This document shows, in pieces, positions 34,526-43,580 of a stretch of 47,793 nt of DNA. Position 1 is the stretch's first letter, and every line of letters starts with the position of its first letter. Origin of the DNA: Acidobacteriota bacterium. Lineage in GTDB: Bacteria; Acidobacteriota; Thermoanaerobaculia; Thermoanaerobaculales; Thermoanaerobaculaceae. The DNA is taken from NCBI GenBank assembly GCA_003158745.1, contig PMLC01000037.1, forward strand, positions 6,220-54,012, read 5' to 3'. Below the pieces are notes generated by a model that was not told the origin of the DNA, ran no database searches, and worked only from the letters and a program-made list of their open reading frames with translations. The position numbers and the translations under genes were made by a program.

Positions 34526-36826
34526 ATGGATGAAGCGGTTCAGGCCTTCTTGCTCGAGAGTCACGAAAACCTCCAGCAAATGGAGAAGGAGCTCGTGCTG
34601 CTCGAACAGCGCCCCGGCGACCGCGAACTGATCGCCAGCATCTTCAGGACAGTACACACCGTGAAGGGCACCTGCGGGTTTTTTGCCTTCTCCCGGCTCG
34701 AGGCGCTCAGCCATGCCGGCGAGAGCCTCCTCAGCCGCCTCCGCAGCGGCGAGCTGACGGTAACCCCCGAGATCGCGGACGCGCTCCTGGCGCTCGTCGA
34801 TGCCATCGAGGAGAAGCTGGTAAGCATCGAAACGGGGGGCAACGAAGGCACCGACGACAACGTCTCGCTGGTCGCTCGCCTCACCGCTCTCGCGCAGGCG
34901 AGCGGAGGAAACCCGCCGCCCCCGGCTCCGGCGGCCCGGCCCGCCAAAGGTCCCCGCCGCAAGGCCACGGCGCGCCCCGCCAGAGCCGGCACGAGCCGCG
35001 GCTCCCGCAAGGGCACGCGATCCTCAAAACCGAAGGGGTCTGCGGCCGAGACCGCACCGTCGGCCGAGCTGACCGGCACCGGCGACGTCAGGCAAGCCGT
35101 CCAGGCGGCAACGGTCACGGAGAGCGCCGTCCGGGTCGATGTGCGCCTGCTGGACAGGCTGATGGACCTCGTCGGTGAGCTGGTTCTCGTGCGCAACCGG
35201 ATCGTGCAGCTCTCCGGCGGGAGTGCGGCGGCTGAGCTGGCGGGTGCATCGCAGTTCCTGGATCGCATCACGGACCAGCTCCAGGACGACGTCACGCGGA
35301 CCCGTCTGCAGCCCCTCAACACCCTGTTCAACCGCTTTCCGCGTCTTGTGCGCGACCTCGGCACCGCGTGCGGGAAGCAGGTCACGATCGACATGAACGG
35401 CGGCGAGACGGAGCTCGACCGCAGCATCATCGAGTCCGTCAAGGATCCTCTGGTCCACCTCATCAGGAATGCCGTCGATCACGGGGTGGAGGCGCTGGAT
35501 AGCCGTGTCGCCGCGGGCAAGCCGGTCCAGGGTCAGATCACCCTGAAGGCCTTCAACGAAGGCGGCCAGGTCGTGATCGAGCTGCGCGACGACGGCGGTG
35601 GGATGGACGCCACGCTCCTCAGGCGGCGTGCGGTGGAACAAGGGCTTGTGGCCGCCGATGAAGCGGCGCAGCTCTCCGACCGCGAGGCGTTGCGGCTCGT
35701 GTTCCTCCGCGGGTTTTCGACCGCAAGGAAGGTCACCAGCTTCTCTGGGCGCGGGGTCGGGATGGACGTGGTCAAGAACAACGTCGAGAGCATCGGCGGC
35801 ACGGTCGAGATCGCGAGCGAGCCCGGGCACGGGACTACAACGAGAATCAAGATCCCGCTCACGCTCGCCATCATCCCGGCCCTCATCGTCCGCAACGGCA
35901 AGCAGCGATACGCGATTCCCCAGAATAACCTGCTCGAGCTCGTGCGCCTGGAGGGGCAGCAGGTGCGTGGCGGCATCGAGCGCTTCCAGGGCGCACCGGT
36001 GTTCCGCCTGCGCGGTAAGCTCGTCCCCGTTGTCCACTTCAAGCACGAGCTCAGCGGCGGGACGCCAGGGGAGTTCGAGATCCGGGCCCTCGCGCGCGAG
36101 GCCGTGACTAACATCATCGTCCTGCAAGCCGACGGGCGGCATTTCGGCCTCGTGGTCGACGGAGTGGACGTCACCGAAGACATCGTCGTCAAGCCGCTGG
36201 GGCAGCTGCTCAAAGGCGCGCCGCTTTACGCCGGGGCGACGATCCTCGGTGACGGGAGCGTCGCCCTCATCCTCGACATCCTCGGCCTGGCGCAGCGGGC
36301 CCACGTCCTGGCGGACGCCGCCCAGCGTGTCGTGGCGGCGCGACCCGGCGCAGCCGAGGAGGCGGTCGAGCGCCAGCAGGTGCTGCTGTTCCGCGGGTCC
36401 GAGGGCGGCCGCATGGTCATACCCCTCGAGAAGGTCGCTCGGTTGGAGACGTTTCCGATCTCGGCCGTGGAGCGGATCGGTGGGCGTGAGGTCGTCCAGT
36501 ACCGGGGCGGGATCCTGCCGCTGGTGCGTGTGCCCTCGCCCTTGGCGAGCGAACGCGACAGGGTGCGTCTCGGCGCGACGGTCGAGGTGCAGGACCGCCT
36601 CCACGTCGTCGTGTTCATCGAGGAGGGGCGGCAACTCGGCCTCGTCGTCGACGAGATCCTCGACATCGTCGAGGAGCAGTTCGACGTCGAGGGGGTCGGG
36701 GTCCGTGAGGGCATCCTGGGCAGCGCGATCGTCAAGGGTCGTGTCACCGAGCTTCTCGATGTCCAGCGGATCATCGCCGAGGCGCCGACAACGGGGTGGC
36801 GGCGCGGCTCCGGGGACGGAAGGTAG
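34526..36826 (+). CDS. cheA: Chemotaxis histidine kinase CheA with two CheW-like domains
   Basis: 766 residues from the ATG at 34526. Hpt domain (1-105) with phospho-His44 in RTVHTVKGTCGFFAF; a Pro/Ala/Lys/Arg-rich linker (about 130-195) in place of a recognisable P2 domain; dimerisation helices (about 198-262, LLDRLMDLVGELVLVRNRI); HATPase_c (about 300-440, N-box HLIRNAVDHGVE near residue 315, G-box RDDGGGMD, GRGVGMDVV); then two tandem CheW-like P5 domains (about 445-590 and 617-755). It autophosphorylates in receptor arrays and passes phosphate to CheY and CheB. The tandem P5 layout is less usual and may let it dock into an array without, or in competition with, CheW. It is the first gene of the plus-strand chemosensory run. 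Confidence 0.97.
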   Translation: MDEAVQAFLLESHENLQQMEKELVLLEQRPGDRELIASIFRTVHTVKGTCGFFAFSRLEALSHAGESLLSRLRSGELTVTPEIADALLALVDAIEEKLVSIETGGNEGTDDNVSLVARLTALAQASGGNPPPPAPAARPAKGPRRKATARPARAGTSRGSRKGTRSSKPKGSAAETAPSAELTGTGDVRQAVQAATVTESAVRVDVRLLDRLMDLVGELVLVRNRIVQLSGGSAAAELAGASQFLDRITDQLQDDVTRTRLQPLNTLFNRFPRLVRDLGTACGKQVTIDMNGGETELDRSIIESVKDPLVHLIRNAVDHGVEALDSRVAAGKPVQGQITLKAFNEGGQVVIELRDDGGGMDATLLRRRAVEQGLVAADEAAQLSDREALRLVFLRGFSTARKVTSFSGRGVGMDVVKNNVESIGGTVEIASEPGHGTTTRIKIPLTLAIIPALIVRNGKQRYAIPQNNLLELVRLEGQQVRGGIERFQGAPVFRLRGKLVPVVHFKHELSGGTPGEFEIRALAREAVTNIIVLQADGRHFGLVVDGVDVTEDIVVKPLGQLLKGAPLYAGATILGDGSVALILDILGLAQRAHVLADAAQRVVAARPGAAEEAVERQQVLLFRGSEGGRMVIPLEKVARLETFPISAVERIGGREVVQYRGGILPLVRVPSPLASERDRVRLGATVEVQDRLHVVVFIEEGRQLGLVVDEILDIVEEQFDVEGVGVREGILGSAIVKGRVTELLDVQRIIAEAPTTGWRRGSGDGR

Positions 36827-36837
36827 GCGGGGTGCCG

Positions 36838-37272
36838 ATGCGGCGACTCTGCACCTTCTATCTCGACGGCATGTTGTTCGGCATCGACGTCGACGCCGTT
36901 CAGGAGGTGCTTCGGTACCAGGCCATGACGCCGGTCCCGCTCGCACCCACCGTGGTAGCCGGGCTCATCAACCTGCGGGGGCAGATCGTGACGGCGCTCG
37001 ACCTGCGGCGCCGGCTGGAGCTCCCGGAGCGACCGCCCGACCTCCTCCCCACCAACGTCGTGCTGCGAAGCACCACAGTGGGGGCGAGCCTCCTCGTGGA
37101 CCGGATCGGCGAGGTGCTCGAGGTGGACGACGAGAGCTTTGAGCCGCCGCCTGAAACGACTCAGGGAACGGCGCGCGAGCTGATTCTCGGCGCCTACAAG
37201 CTGCCGGATCAGCTGCTGCTCCTGCTCGACTTGAAGAAGACGCTCGACATCGGAACCGAGGTGCACGCTTGA
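36838..37272 (+). CDS. cheW: Chemotaxis coupling protein CheW
   Basis: 144 residues from the ATG at 36838 with AGGCGGGG upstream (GTG at 36832 is an alternative). It has the two SH3-like subdomains of CheW: LCTFYLDGMLFGIDVDAVQEVLRYQAMTPVPLAPTVVAGLINLRGQIVTALDLRRRL, then ASLLVDRIGEVLEVDDESFEPPP and ELILGAYKLPDQLLLLLDLKKTL. It connects the receptor to CheA in the membrane-associated array. It lies 11 nt after cheA. Confidence 0.97.
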   Translation: MRRLCTFYLDGMLFGIDVDAVQEVLRYQAMTPVPLAPTVVAGLINLRGQIVTALDLRRRLELPERPPDLLPTNVVLRSTTVGASLLVDRIGEVLEVDDESFEPPPETTQGTARELILGAYKLPDQLLLLLDLKKTLDIGTEVHA

Positions 37273-37399
37273 GGACACCCTCGGCCTCGCCGCCGTCCGC
37301 AACGGCTCAGTTCTCGATGGAGCGTGCTGTTGGAATCGCGATCCGTTGGGTGTCTTCGAGGGCTGCGGTGCGGTGCAGGGTTTGAAGCAAGGGGGACTC

Positions 37400-37873
37400 A
37401 TGCGTAGGTTCTGGTTCTGGGCTTCTGGCGCGATTCTAGGCGCGGTTCTGATGGTCGGAGGGGTTGCCTCCGGCGACGACCTGGGGTTCGCGGTGATCGT
37501 CAATGCGTCGAATCCTGTCGAATCGCTTTCACGGTCGGAGCTCTCGAACATCTTCCTCAAGCAGGAGTCCGCCTGGCCCGACGGCCATGTGATCCTGCCC
37601 GTGGATCAGGCAGAGAGTTCTCCCGTGCGGGCCGAGTTCTCGCGAGTCGTACTCAGGAGACCCGTCACCGCCGTGAAGAGCTTCTGGCAGAAGCAGATCT
37701 TCTCCGGCTCCGCGGTTCCGCCGGTCGAGAAGGCCTCAAGCGCCGACGTCGCGACATACGTCAGCAATTTCCGCGGAGCGGTGGGCTATGTCGGGGTGAT
37801 ACAGCAGCTGCGCGAGGGCAAGGCCGTTGTGAGCCTGCCGTCGGGCGTCAAGGTCGTTCGACTCACTGAGTGA
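37400..37873 (+). CDS. Small periplasmic PstS-like binding protein
   Basis: 157 residues from the ATG at 37400 with AAGGGGGA upstream. Signal peptide about 1-25, cleaved near GVASGDDL. The rest fits the small PBP-like group annotated as phosphate ABC transporter substrate-binding proteins: [70 protein letters not shown] and [11 protein letters not shown]. At half the usual length it has only one full lobe plus part of the other. No ABC permease or ATPase is adjacent; instead it is followed 50 nt later by the chemoreceptor. It may present a ligand to that receptor, as periplasmic binding proteins do elsewhere. Ligand not proven. Confidence 0.85.
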   Translation: MRRFWFWASGAILGAVLMVGGVASGDDLGFAVIVNASNPVESLSRSELSNIFLKQESAWPDGHVILPVDQAESSPVRAEFSRVVLRRPVTAVKSFWQKQIFSGSAVPPVEKASSADVATYVSNFRGAVGYVGVIQQLREGKAVVSLPSGVKVVRLTE

Positions 37874-37923
37874 TTTTCGGACGGGGCCGGTGCGTTGTGC
37901 TGCCGGACGAGGTGGGGGCTAGG

Positions 37924-39486
37924 ATGCTGAAGAATCTGCGTTTCCTCTACAAGATCTGGGCGATGCCGGTGATCGCCGGGACCGGCATGGCGATCGTGCT
38001 CATCGCGGTTCAGATGGGCATGGCAGCGAACGGCAGGTTGATCCACAGAACGGAGAGCGGCTACGTCCCTGCCCTCGAACTGGCGCGCGACCTCGATGAG
38101 GAGCTGCGGACGATCCAGAGAGGCCTGCAGGACGCGGTCGGTGCCTCCGATGCAGGCCTCCTCCGCGAACCGGACAAGGCCCGCGACCTCTTCCTCTCAC
38201 GCGTCGCAGATGGTGGCAAGAACGAGACGCTCGACGCACGAGGGCTGGAGGGGCTCGGCGAGGCCTTTCGAAGCTACTACACCAGCGCGCGCGACGTCAG
38301 TACGCGGATGATCGCGCGAGAGAGCGGCGAGGGTATCAGCGCCGCCCAAGAACGCATGAGAAGCGAGTATCTGTCGCTCAGCGGCCGGGTCGACGCGCTC
38401 CGGACCCACTCGAAGGAGGAGATGACACGGGGCTTCGACGAGATGCTGGAGGGCCAGCGATCGATTACGCGCGTCCTGCTGTTCGTCATCGTCGTGAGCG
38501 GTGTCGTGTTCATCGCGCTCGCGCTCTCCGTCGTCCGGTCGATCACGACGCCGCTCCGCGAGGTGACCGATGTCGCCGCCGGACTTGCGCAGGGCGAGGT
38601 GACCAAGCGCGTGCACGTCAACTCCTCCGACGAGATAGGCGCCATGGGCACGGCGCTCAACGGAGCCCTCGACAAGGTCGCCGGTACGATCCGGACCATC
38701 GCCGAGAACGCCAACGGTCTGGGCACCGCGTCGGAGGAGCTTACGGCCGTGAGCCAGGAGATGACCGGCAGCGCCGACCAGACCGCGACCCAGGCCAATG
38801 CGGTCTCCGCGGCCGCGGACCAGGTCAGCAAGAACGTGCACACGGTTGCCACGGCGGTCGAAGAGATGACGGCCAGCATAAGAGAGATCGCGCGCAACGC
38901 GCACGAGGCCGCCAGGGTCGCGACCGACGCCGTACGGGTCGCCGACAGCACCAACACGACCATCACCAAGCTCGGCGACAGCAGCTCCCAGATCAGCAAC
39001 GTCGTCAAGGTCATCACTTCGATCGCCGAGCAGACGAACCTCCTCGCCCTGAACGCAACTATCGAGGCGGCACGGGCCGGAGAGGCGGGCAAGGGGTTCG
39101 CAGTCGTGGCCAACGAGGTCAAGGAGCTGGCCAAGGCCACGGCGAGCGCAACCGAGGATATCGGGCGGAAGATCGCGACGATCCAGGCGGACACGACCGG
39201 CGCCGTCGAAGCGATCGGCCGGATCGGGGCCATCATCAAGCAGATTTACGATATCCAGAACACGATCGCGAGCGCGGTCGAGGAGCAGACGGCGACCACA
39301 AACGAGATCGCCCGCAACGTCGCGGAAGCGGCGCGCGGCAGCGCCGACATCGCCCAGAACATCACGGGCGTGGCGCACGCCGCACACGGAACGTCTTCGG
39401 GGGCGTCCGCGACTCAAGAGGCGGCGCGGGAGCTGGCCGGCATGGCCGACACGCTGCTCAGGCTGGTTGCGCAGTTTCGGGTGTGA
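37924..39486 (+). CDS. Methyl-accepting chemotaxis protein
   Basis: 520 residues from the ATG at 37924. TM1 (about 12-35), a periplasmic helical region of about 145 residues of four-helix-bundle type, TM2 (about 181-204, [20 protein letters not shown]), HAMP (about 205-260, [22 protein letters not shown]) and a long cytoplasmic signalling domain. The conserved hairpin tip, about 367-405, reads [20 protein letters not shown], then [15 protein letters not shown]. The C-terminus ([12 protein letters not shown]) has no CheR-tethering pentapeptide. Gln/Glu pairs for methylation by the CheR and deamidation/demethylation by the CheB encoded downstream are present in the helices. The only receptor in the window. 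Confidence 0.96.
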   Translation: MLKNLRFLYKIWAMPVIAGTGMAIVLIAVQMGMAANGRLIHRTESGYVPALELARDLDEELRTIQRGLQDAVGASDAGLLREPDKARDLFLSRVADGGKNETLDARGLEGLGEAFRSYYTSARDVSTRMIARESGEGISAAQERMRSEYLSLSGRVDALRTHSKEEMTRGFDEMLEGQRSITRVLLFVIVVSGVVFIALALSVVRSITTPLREVTDVAAGLAQGEVTKRVHVNSSDEIGAMGTALNGALDKVAGTIRTIAENANGLGTASEELTAVSQEMTGSADQTATQANAVSAAADQVSKNVHTVATAVEEMTASIREIARNAHEAARVATDAVRVADSTNTTITKLGDSSSQISNVVKVITSIAEQTNLLALNATIEAARAGEAGKGFAVVANEVKELAKATASATEDIGRKIATIQADTTGAVEAIGRIGAIIKQIYDIQNTIASAVEEQTATTNEIARNVAEAARGSADIAQNITGVAHAAHGTSSGASATQEAARELAGMADTLLRLVAQFRV

Positions 39487-39497
39487 GGGAGGCGAGA

Positions 39498-39884
39498 ATG
39501 CGTGCGCTGGTACTCGACGATTCGCGGGCGATGCGGACGATCCTGAAGGGGGTCCTGACCGAGGTGGGTTTCGAGGTGCAGGAGGCCGCGAGCGTGCGGG
39601 ATGCGATCGCGGTCCTCGGGCAGGGTCCTGATTTCGACCTCGCCTTGATCGATTGGAACCTCCCTGATGTCGAGGGGATCGAGTTCGTGAGACGGGTCCG
39701 CGCGCAGCGCAAGTACGACGCCGTCAAGCTCATGATGGTGACCACCGAGACCGAGGCCGCTCAGGTCGCCAACGCGATCCGGGCCGGCGCCAACGAATAC
39801 ATCATGAAGCCCTTCTCCAAGCAGGCGGTCGCCGAGAAGCTCGTGCTGCTCGGGTTCACGCTCCCGCAAGGCGAGCATGCGTAA
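39498..39884 (+). CDS. cheY: Chemotaxis response regulator CheY
   Basis: 128 residues from the ATG at 39498 with GGGAGG upstream. Receiver only: LVLDDSRAMR (Asp7, Asp8), phospho-Asp52 in LALIDWNLPD, Thr in MMVTTETE and Lys104 in YIMKPFSKQ. The IDWNLP and KPFSKQA wording is characteristic of true chemotaxis CheY. It is the diffusible output of CheA. It lies 11 nt after the receptor gene and overlaps cheB by 8 nt. Confidence 0.96.
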   Translation: MRALVLDDSRAMRTILKGVLTEVGFEVQEAASVRDAIAVLGQGPDFDLALIDWNLPDVEGIEFVRRVRAQRKYDAVKLMMVTTETEAAQVANAIRAGANEYIMKPFSKQAVAEKLVLLGFTLPQGEHA

Positions 39885-41001
39885 GATCAGAGTCCTGGTC
39901 GTGGATGACGCCGCAGCCGTGCGGCGTCTCGTCTCCGAGGTTCTGGCCTGTGATCCCGCCATCGAGGTCGCGGGCGTGGCGCCCACTGGGAGACTGGCCC
40001 TCGCCAAGTTGCCTGAGCTGAGCCCGGACCTCGTGACGCTCGACGTCGAGATGCCCGGGATGAGCGGTCTCGAAACGCTGGCCGAGATACGCACCTACTA
40101 TCCGGACCTGCCAGTCATCATGCTGAGCGCGCACACGGAACAGGGCGCCGTGGTGACGCTGGAGGCGCTGTCGCTCGGAGCGAGTGACTACCTCCCGAAA
40201 CCTACGGGCTTTTCGAGCTCGGAGGAGGCACGCGAGTACCTCCGCGAGCAACTTGTCCCGAAGATCAAGGCCCTCTGCGCGGGCCGGGTCGGTCACGCCG
40301 TCTCCGTTCTGGTGGCGCAACCGGTGCCCCGGGGCACGAGGCCGGCGGCGGTCCAGCAACGCGCCGAGCGGCTCGAGATCGTCGGCATCGGTGTCTCGAC
40401 CGGTGGGCCGAACGCCCTAGCGACCGTCTTGTCGGGGGTCGCGGGCGACTTTCCCCTGCCGATCATCGTGGTCCAGCACATGCCGCCGGTGTTCACGCGT
40501 TTGCTAGCGGAGCGGCTTTCCGACCGCACGCCCTTGCGGGTGCGCGAGGCGGTCCCGGGGGGCGTGCTCGAGCCCGGGGTGGTGTGGCTCGCGCGCGGCG
40601 ACTATCACCTCGTCGTCGAACGGGAGGCCAAGCGCCTGACGGTGAACATCAATCAGGAACCGCGGGAGAACTCCTGCCGTCCCTCGGTCGATGTTCTCTT
40701 CTGCTCTCTTGCACGGGTGTTCGGCGCCAGGTCCCTGGCCGTTGTGCTCACCGGGATGGGGCGCGACGGACTTCGGGGTTGCCAGGAGATCCGCGACGTC
40801 GGTGGGCAGGTGATCGTGCAGGACGAGGCCACGAGCGTGGTCTGGGGCATGCCCGGGTTCGTGGCGAATGCCGGACTGGCGCATGCGGTGTTGCCGCTTG
40901 ACCTGGTTGCGGGAGAGATCGAACGTCGTGCGTGGGCCAGGCGAAGCCGGACGATGGCGGCGACGTCCGCCGGTGGGAGGAGGACGGTCTCAGGTGGGTA
41001 A
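39877..41001 (+). CDS. cheB: Chemotaxis glutamate methylesterase CheB
   Basis: 374 residues. The N-terminal receiver has phospho-Asp56 (LVTLDVEMPGMSG), then a linker, then the methylesterase domain with the triad Ser174 (GIGVSTGGPNAL), His201 (VVQHMPPVFT) and Asp297 (GMGRDGLRG). It removes methyl groups from, and deamidates, the chemoreceptor to reset it, and is activated by phosphate from CheA. It begins 8 nt inside cheY. All catalytic residues are in place. Confidence 0.97.
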   Translation: MRKIRVLVVDDAAAVRRLVSEVLACDPAIEVAGVAPTGRLALAKLPELSPDLVTLDVEMPGMSGLETLAEIRTYYPDLPVIMLSAHTEQGAVVTLEALSLGASDYLPKPTGFSSSEEAREYLREQLVPKIKALCAGRVGHAVSVLVAQPVPRGTRPAAVQQRAERLEIVGIGVSTGGPNALATVLSGVAGDFPLPIIVVQHMPPVFTRLLAERLSDRTPLRVREAVPGGVLEPGVVWLARGDYHLVVEREAKRLTVNINQEPRENSCRPSVDVLFCSLARVFGARSLAVVLTGMGRDGLRGCQEIRDVGGQVIVQDEATSVVWGMPGFVANAGLAHAVLPLDLVAGEIERRAWARRSRTMAATSAGGRRTVSGG

Positions 41002-41004
41002 GTC

Positions 41005-41844
41005 ATGCCGCTAGCAGCGAACGACTTCGAACTCGTGCGTCAGATCGTGCGGGATCACGTCGGCATCCTGCTCGACAGCTGGAAGACGAGTCTCGTCGAG
41101 ACGCGCCTCTCGGCGATCGCGAGGGGCGAAGGTCTGGCGGGCGTGGACGATCTCCTGAATCACCTGCGCTCCCGGTCGCGCAGTCCGCTGTCCACCCGCG
41201 TCGTGGAGTCGCTTCTCACGACCGAGACGTCGTTCTTCCGCGACGTGCACCCGTTCGAGGCCCTGCGACAGTTTATCCTTCCGGATCTGATCATTCAGAG
41301 GCAGGCGAGGCGCAGGCTAGCGATCTGGTCGGCCGGCTGCGCATCCGGCCAGGAGATCTACAGCGTTGCGATGCTGATCCGCGAGCACTTCCCCTCGCTC
41401 CTGGACTGGTCGCTCCAGTTGGTTGGCACCGATGTCTCGTCGTCAATGCTGGCGAAGGCGGCGAAGGGTCGGTACACTGAACTCGAGATCAACCGCGGCC
41501 TTCCCGCCGCTGCGCTGGTGAAGTACTTCGAGCAGCATGCCCTCGAGTGGCAGATCAAACTCGAGGTCCGTGCGATGGTCGAGTTCGTGCAGATGAACCT
41601 GGCTGGAAGCTGGCGTGCGCTGCCCAAGATGGATATCATCTTCATGCGAAACGTCCTCGTCTATTTCGACGTGGAAAAGAAGCGTGAGATCCTGGCAAAA
41701 GTGAGACGTCAACTTCACCCGGACGGATTCCTCTTTCTCGGTGGTGCCGAGTCAACGATTAACCTGGACGACGATTTCCAGCCAACCTATTTCGGGCCAG
41801 CGGTCGTCTACAGGCTGCGCGCGCGCGTCGGAGAGGCTGCATGA
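41005..41844 (+). CDS. cheR: Chemotaxis methyltransferase CheR
   Basis: 279 residues. An N-terminal helical subdomain (FELVRQIVRDHVGILLDSWKTSLVETRL, with TTETSFFRD) is followed by an SAM-dependent methyltransferase fold: WSAGCASGQEIYSVAM, LVGTDVSSSMLAKAAKGRYTELEI, DIIFMRNVLVYFDVEKKREIL and GFLFLGGAES. It methylates receptor glutamates. The SAM motif lacks the usual E-x-P (here QEI), a variation also found in other CheR groups. It lies 3 nt after cheB and overlaps cheX by 4 nt. Confidence 0.97.
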   Translation: MPLAANDFELVRQIVRDHVGILLDSWKTSLVETRLSAIARGEGLAGVDDLLNHLRSRSRSPLSTRVVESLLTTETSFFRDVHPFEALRQFILPDLIIQRQARRRLAIWSAGCASGQEIYSVAMLIREHFPSLLDWSLQLVGTDVSSSMLAKAAKGRYTELEINRGLPAAALVKYFEQHALEWQIKLEVRAMVEFVQMNLAGSWRALPKMDIIFMRNVLVYFDVEKKREILAKVRRQLHPDGFLFLGGAESTINLDDDFQPTYFGPAVVYRLRARVGEAA

Positions 41845-42353
41845 ACAACATCGAAGAGGCAATCGTCAACATCACTCAGAACATCTGGGAGTCGATCCTG
41901 GGCCTCGAGGTTCAGCGCGCCCGCGACGTCGCGCAGCTGAGTCACGCAACTCGTGAGAAGAGCCTCACCGGCTGCGTCCAGCTTGCCGGGGCATGGGAGG
42001 GAAGCGTCTTCCTCTACTGCACTGCGACGCTTGCAGGCGAGGTCGCCGCCACGATGTTCGGGACCAACCCGGACACCCTGCGCAACGGCGACGTGGAGGA
42101 CGCCCTCGGGGAGCTCACGAACATGGTGGCCGGCAACCTGAAGATCGTCCTGCCGAGGCCTTGTCAACTCTCGTTGCCCGCGGTCGTCGAGGGGATCGAC
42201 TACAGGATCATCGTTCCGGGGACCAAGATCGCGGGGCAGGTCCTCTTCGAGTCCAACTCCCATCCCCTCCTTGTCACGGTGCTCGAGGGTGCGGCGTTGG
42301 GCTCGAAACGGGCAAGCGCGGCGCGGGCGGAAGCCGAGTCGAAGGAGACCTGA
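41841..42353 (+). CDS. cheX: CheX-like chemotaxis phosphatase
   Basis: 170 residues. The phosphatase helix carries the E-x-x-N signature (EDALGELTNMVAGNLK, Glu91 and Asn94), with the CheX-type flanking strands VQLAGAWEGSVFLYC and VLFESNSHPLLVTVLEG. CheX removes phosphate from CheY-P and acts as a dimer. The ATG overlaps the cheR stop (ATGA). Its presence suggests CheY signalling here is ended by CheX, not CheZ. The Ala/Glu-rich tail is probably unstructured. Confidence 0.92.
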   Translation: MNNIEEAIVNITQNIWESILGLEVQRARDVAQLSHATREKSLTGCVQLAGAWEGSVFLYCTATLAGEVAATMFGTNPDTLRNGDVEDALGELTNMVAGNLKIVLPRPCQLSLPAVVEGIDYRIIVPGTKIAGQVLFESNSHPLLVTVLEGAALGSKRASAARAEAESKET

Positions 42354-42356
42354 GCG

Positions 42357-43580
42357 ATGGGTTTCATGGGCCGGCTCGGCGACATGCCGTTCGAAGACAT
42401 CGTCCAGATGCTCTCGATGTCTCAGCGGACCGGCAGGCTGACGCTGACCCACGCCGCCTCGAAGGCGGTCATCCTCTTCAAGCAGGGCGAGATCCTTGGG
42501 GCCACCTGCGATTCGGTCGGGGAGTCGTTGGGCCAGGCTCTCTTGGCGCGTGACGCGGTCACGGAATCTGCTCTCTCTCGCGCCCTCGAGATGCAGCAGA
42601 AGACGGTGCCGGCGCGCCTGCTGGGGGCGATCCTCGTCGAAATGAACGTGGTGCAGCCCGAGACCGTCGAGGAGGTCGTCCGCAAACAGGTTCAGAGCGT
42701 CATCGACGAGGTCGTGCGCTGGACCGACGGCGCCTTCAGATTCGAGCGCCTCGAGCACCCCGAGTACCTGAGCGCCGGTTTTGCGGACAGCGAGATGCTC
42801 CTGAAGTCCGGGTTGCGCGCCGACCAGGTAATGCTCGACGCGGCCCGGCGCCTCGACGAGACCGGCACCGACGATGACCATGAGCCGCCTTCGATCCTGT
42901 CGTTCGCCCGCCGTCAAAAGGGACCTTTGGCCGGTTCACCGAGGCGGCCCACCGTCGACATGGGGGACACGCTGACGGCCAACCAGATCATCGCGGCACT
43001 CACGGAGAGCGATGCGGACGACGCTACCGCTGCGGAACTGCCCGCCGCTGCCGAAGTGGAAGAGGCCTCTCCGTCCGAGGTGACGTTCCTCAAGTCCATC
43101 ATCGACGAGACCCGCTCCTCCGACTTCATCGGCGAGATCGGCCTGATGATCATGAGGTGCGGGGCGAGGATCGTCCGGCGAGGCATCCTCTTGTCGGTGA
43201 GCCATGGGCAGGTGCGTGGCATCGGCGAGTTCGGCCTTGAGCTCTCGGGTCCCAGGGCGTACGAGAGGGTGCGGAAGATGAGGATCCCGTTGATGGATCC
43301 ATCGGTCTTCCGCACGGTGGTCGAGAGCGGCCGGAGCTTCCGCGGACGGCTCGCGAAGACGTTCTGGGACGAGTACCTGATCAGGCAGCTCGGCGGCGAG
43401 GAACCGGACGAAGCCATCGCAGTGCCGATGTCGGTCGGCGGGAACGTCGTCTCGATCTTCTACGGCGACAACGTCCATTCCAAGGACCCCATCGGGTCCA
43501 TCGAGATGCTCGAGCTCTTGATGTTATACGCGTCCCTCGGGATGGAGAGGATGCTCCGCACCGCCAAGGCCGAACGTTAG
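42357..43580 (+). CDS. PATAN (DUF4388) domain protein
   Basis: 407 residues. The N-terminal PATAN/DUF4388 domain (about 1-65) has MGRLGDMPFEDIVQMLSMSQRTGRLTL and VILFKQGEILGA; a helical region (about 66-200) continues the DUF4388-type module, and a linker rich in Ala/Glu/Asp leads to a second, unidentified C-terminal domain (about 235-400, SDFIGEIGLMIMRCGARIVRRGILLSV; VPMSVGGNVVSIFYGD), which may be a degenerate GAF-like sensor. PATAN proteins act as adaptors or outputs of response regulators, notably in Myxococcota and cyanobacteria. It begins 3 nt after cheX, so it belongs to the chemosensory operon, and ends 4 nt into the convergent receiver gene. Confidence 0.88.
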   Translation: MGFMGRLGDMPFEDIVQMLSMSQRTGRLTLTHAASKAVILFKQGEILGATCDSVGESLGQALLARDAVTESALSRALEMQQKTVPARLLGAILVEMNVVQPETVEEVVRKQVQSVIDEVVRWTDGAFRFERLEHPEYLSAGFADSEMLLKSGLRADQVMLDAARRLDETGTDDDHEPPSILSFARRQKGPLAGSPRRPTVDMGDTLTANQIIAALTESDADDATAAELPAAAEVEEASPSEVTFLKSIIDETRSSDFIGEIGLMIMRCGARIVRRGILLSVSHGQVRGIGEFGLELSGPRAYERVRKMRIPLMDPSVFRTVVESGRSFRGRLAKTFWDEYLIRQLGGEEPDEAIAVPMSVGGNVVSIFYGDNVHSKDPIGSIEMLELLMLYASLGMERMLRTAKAER

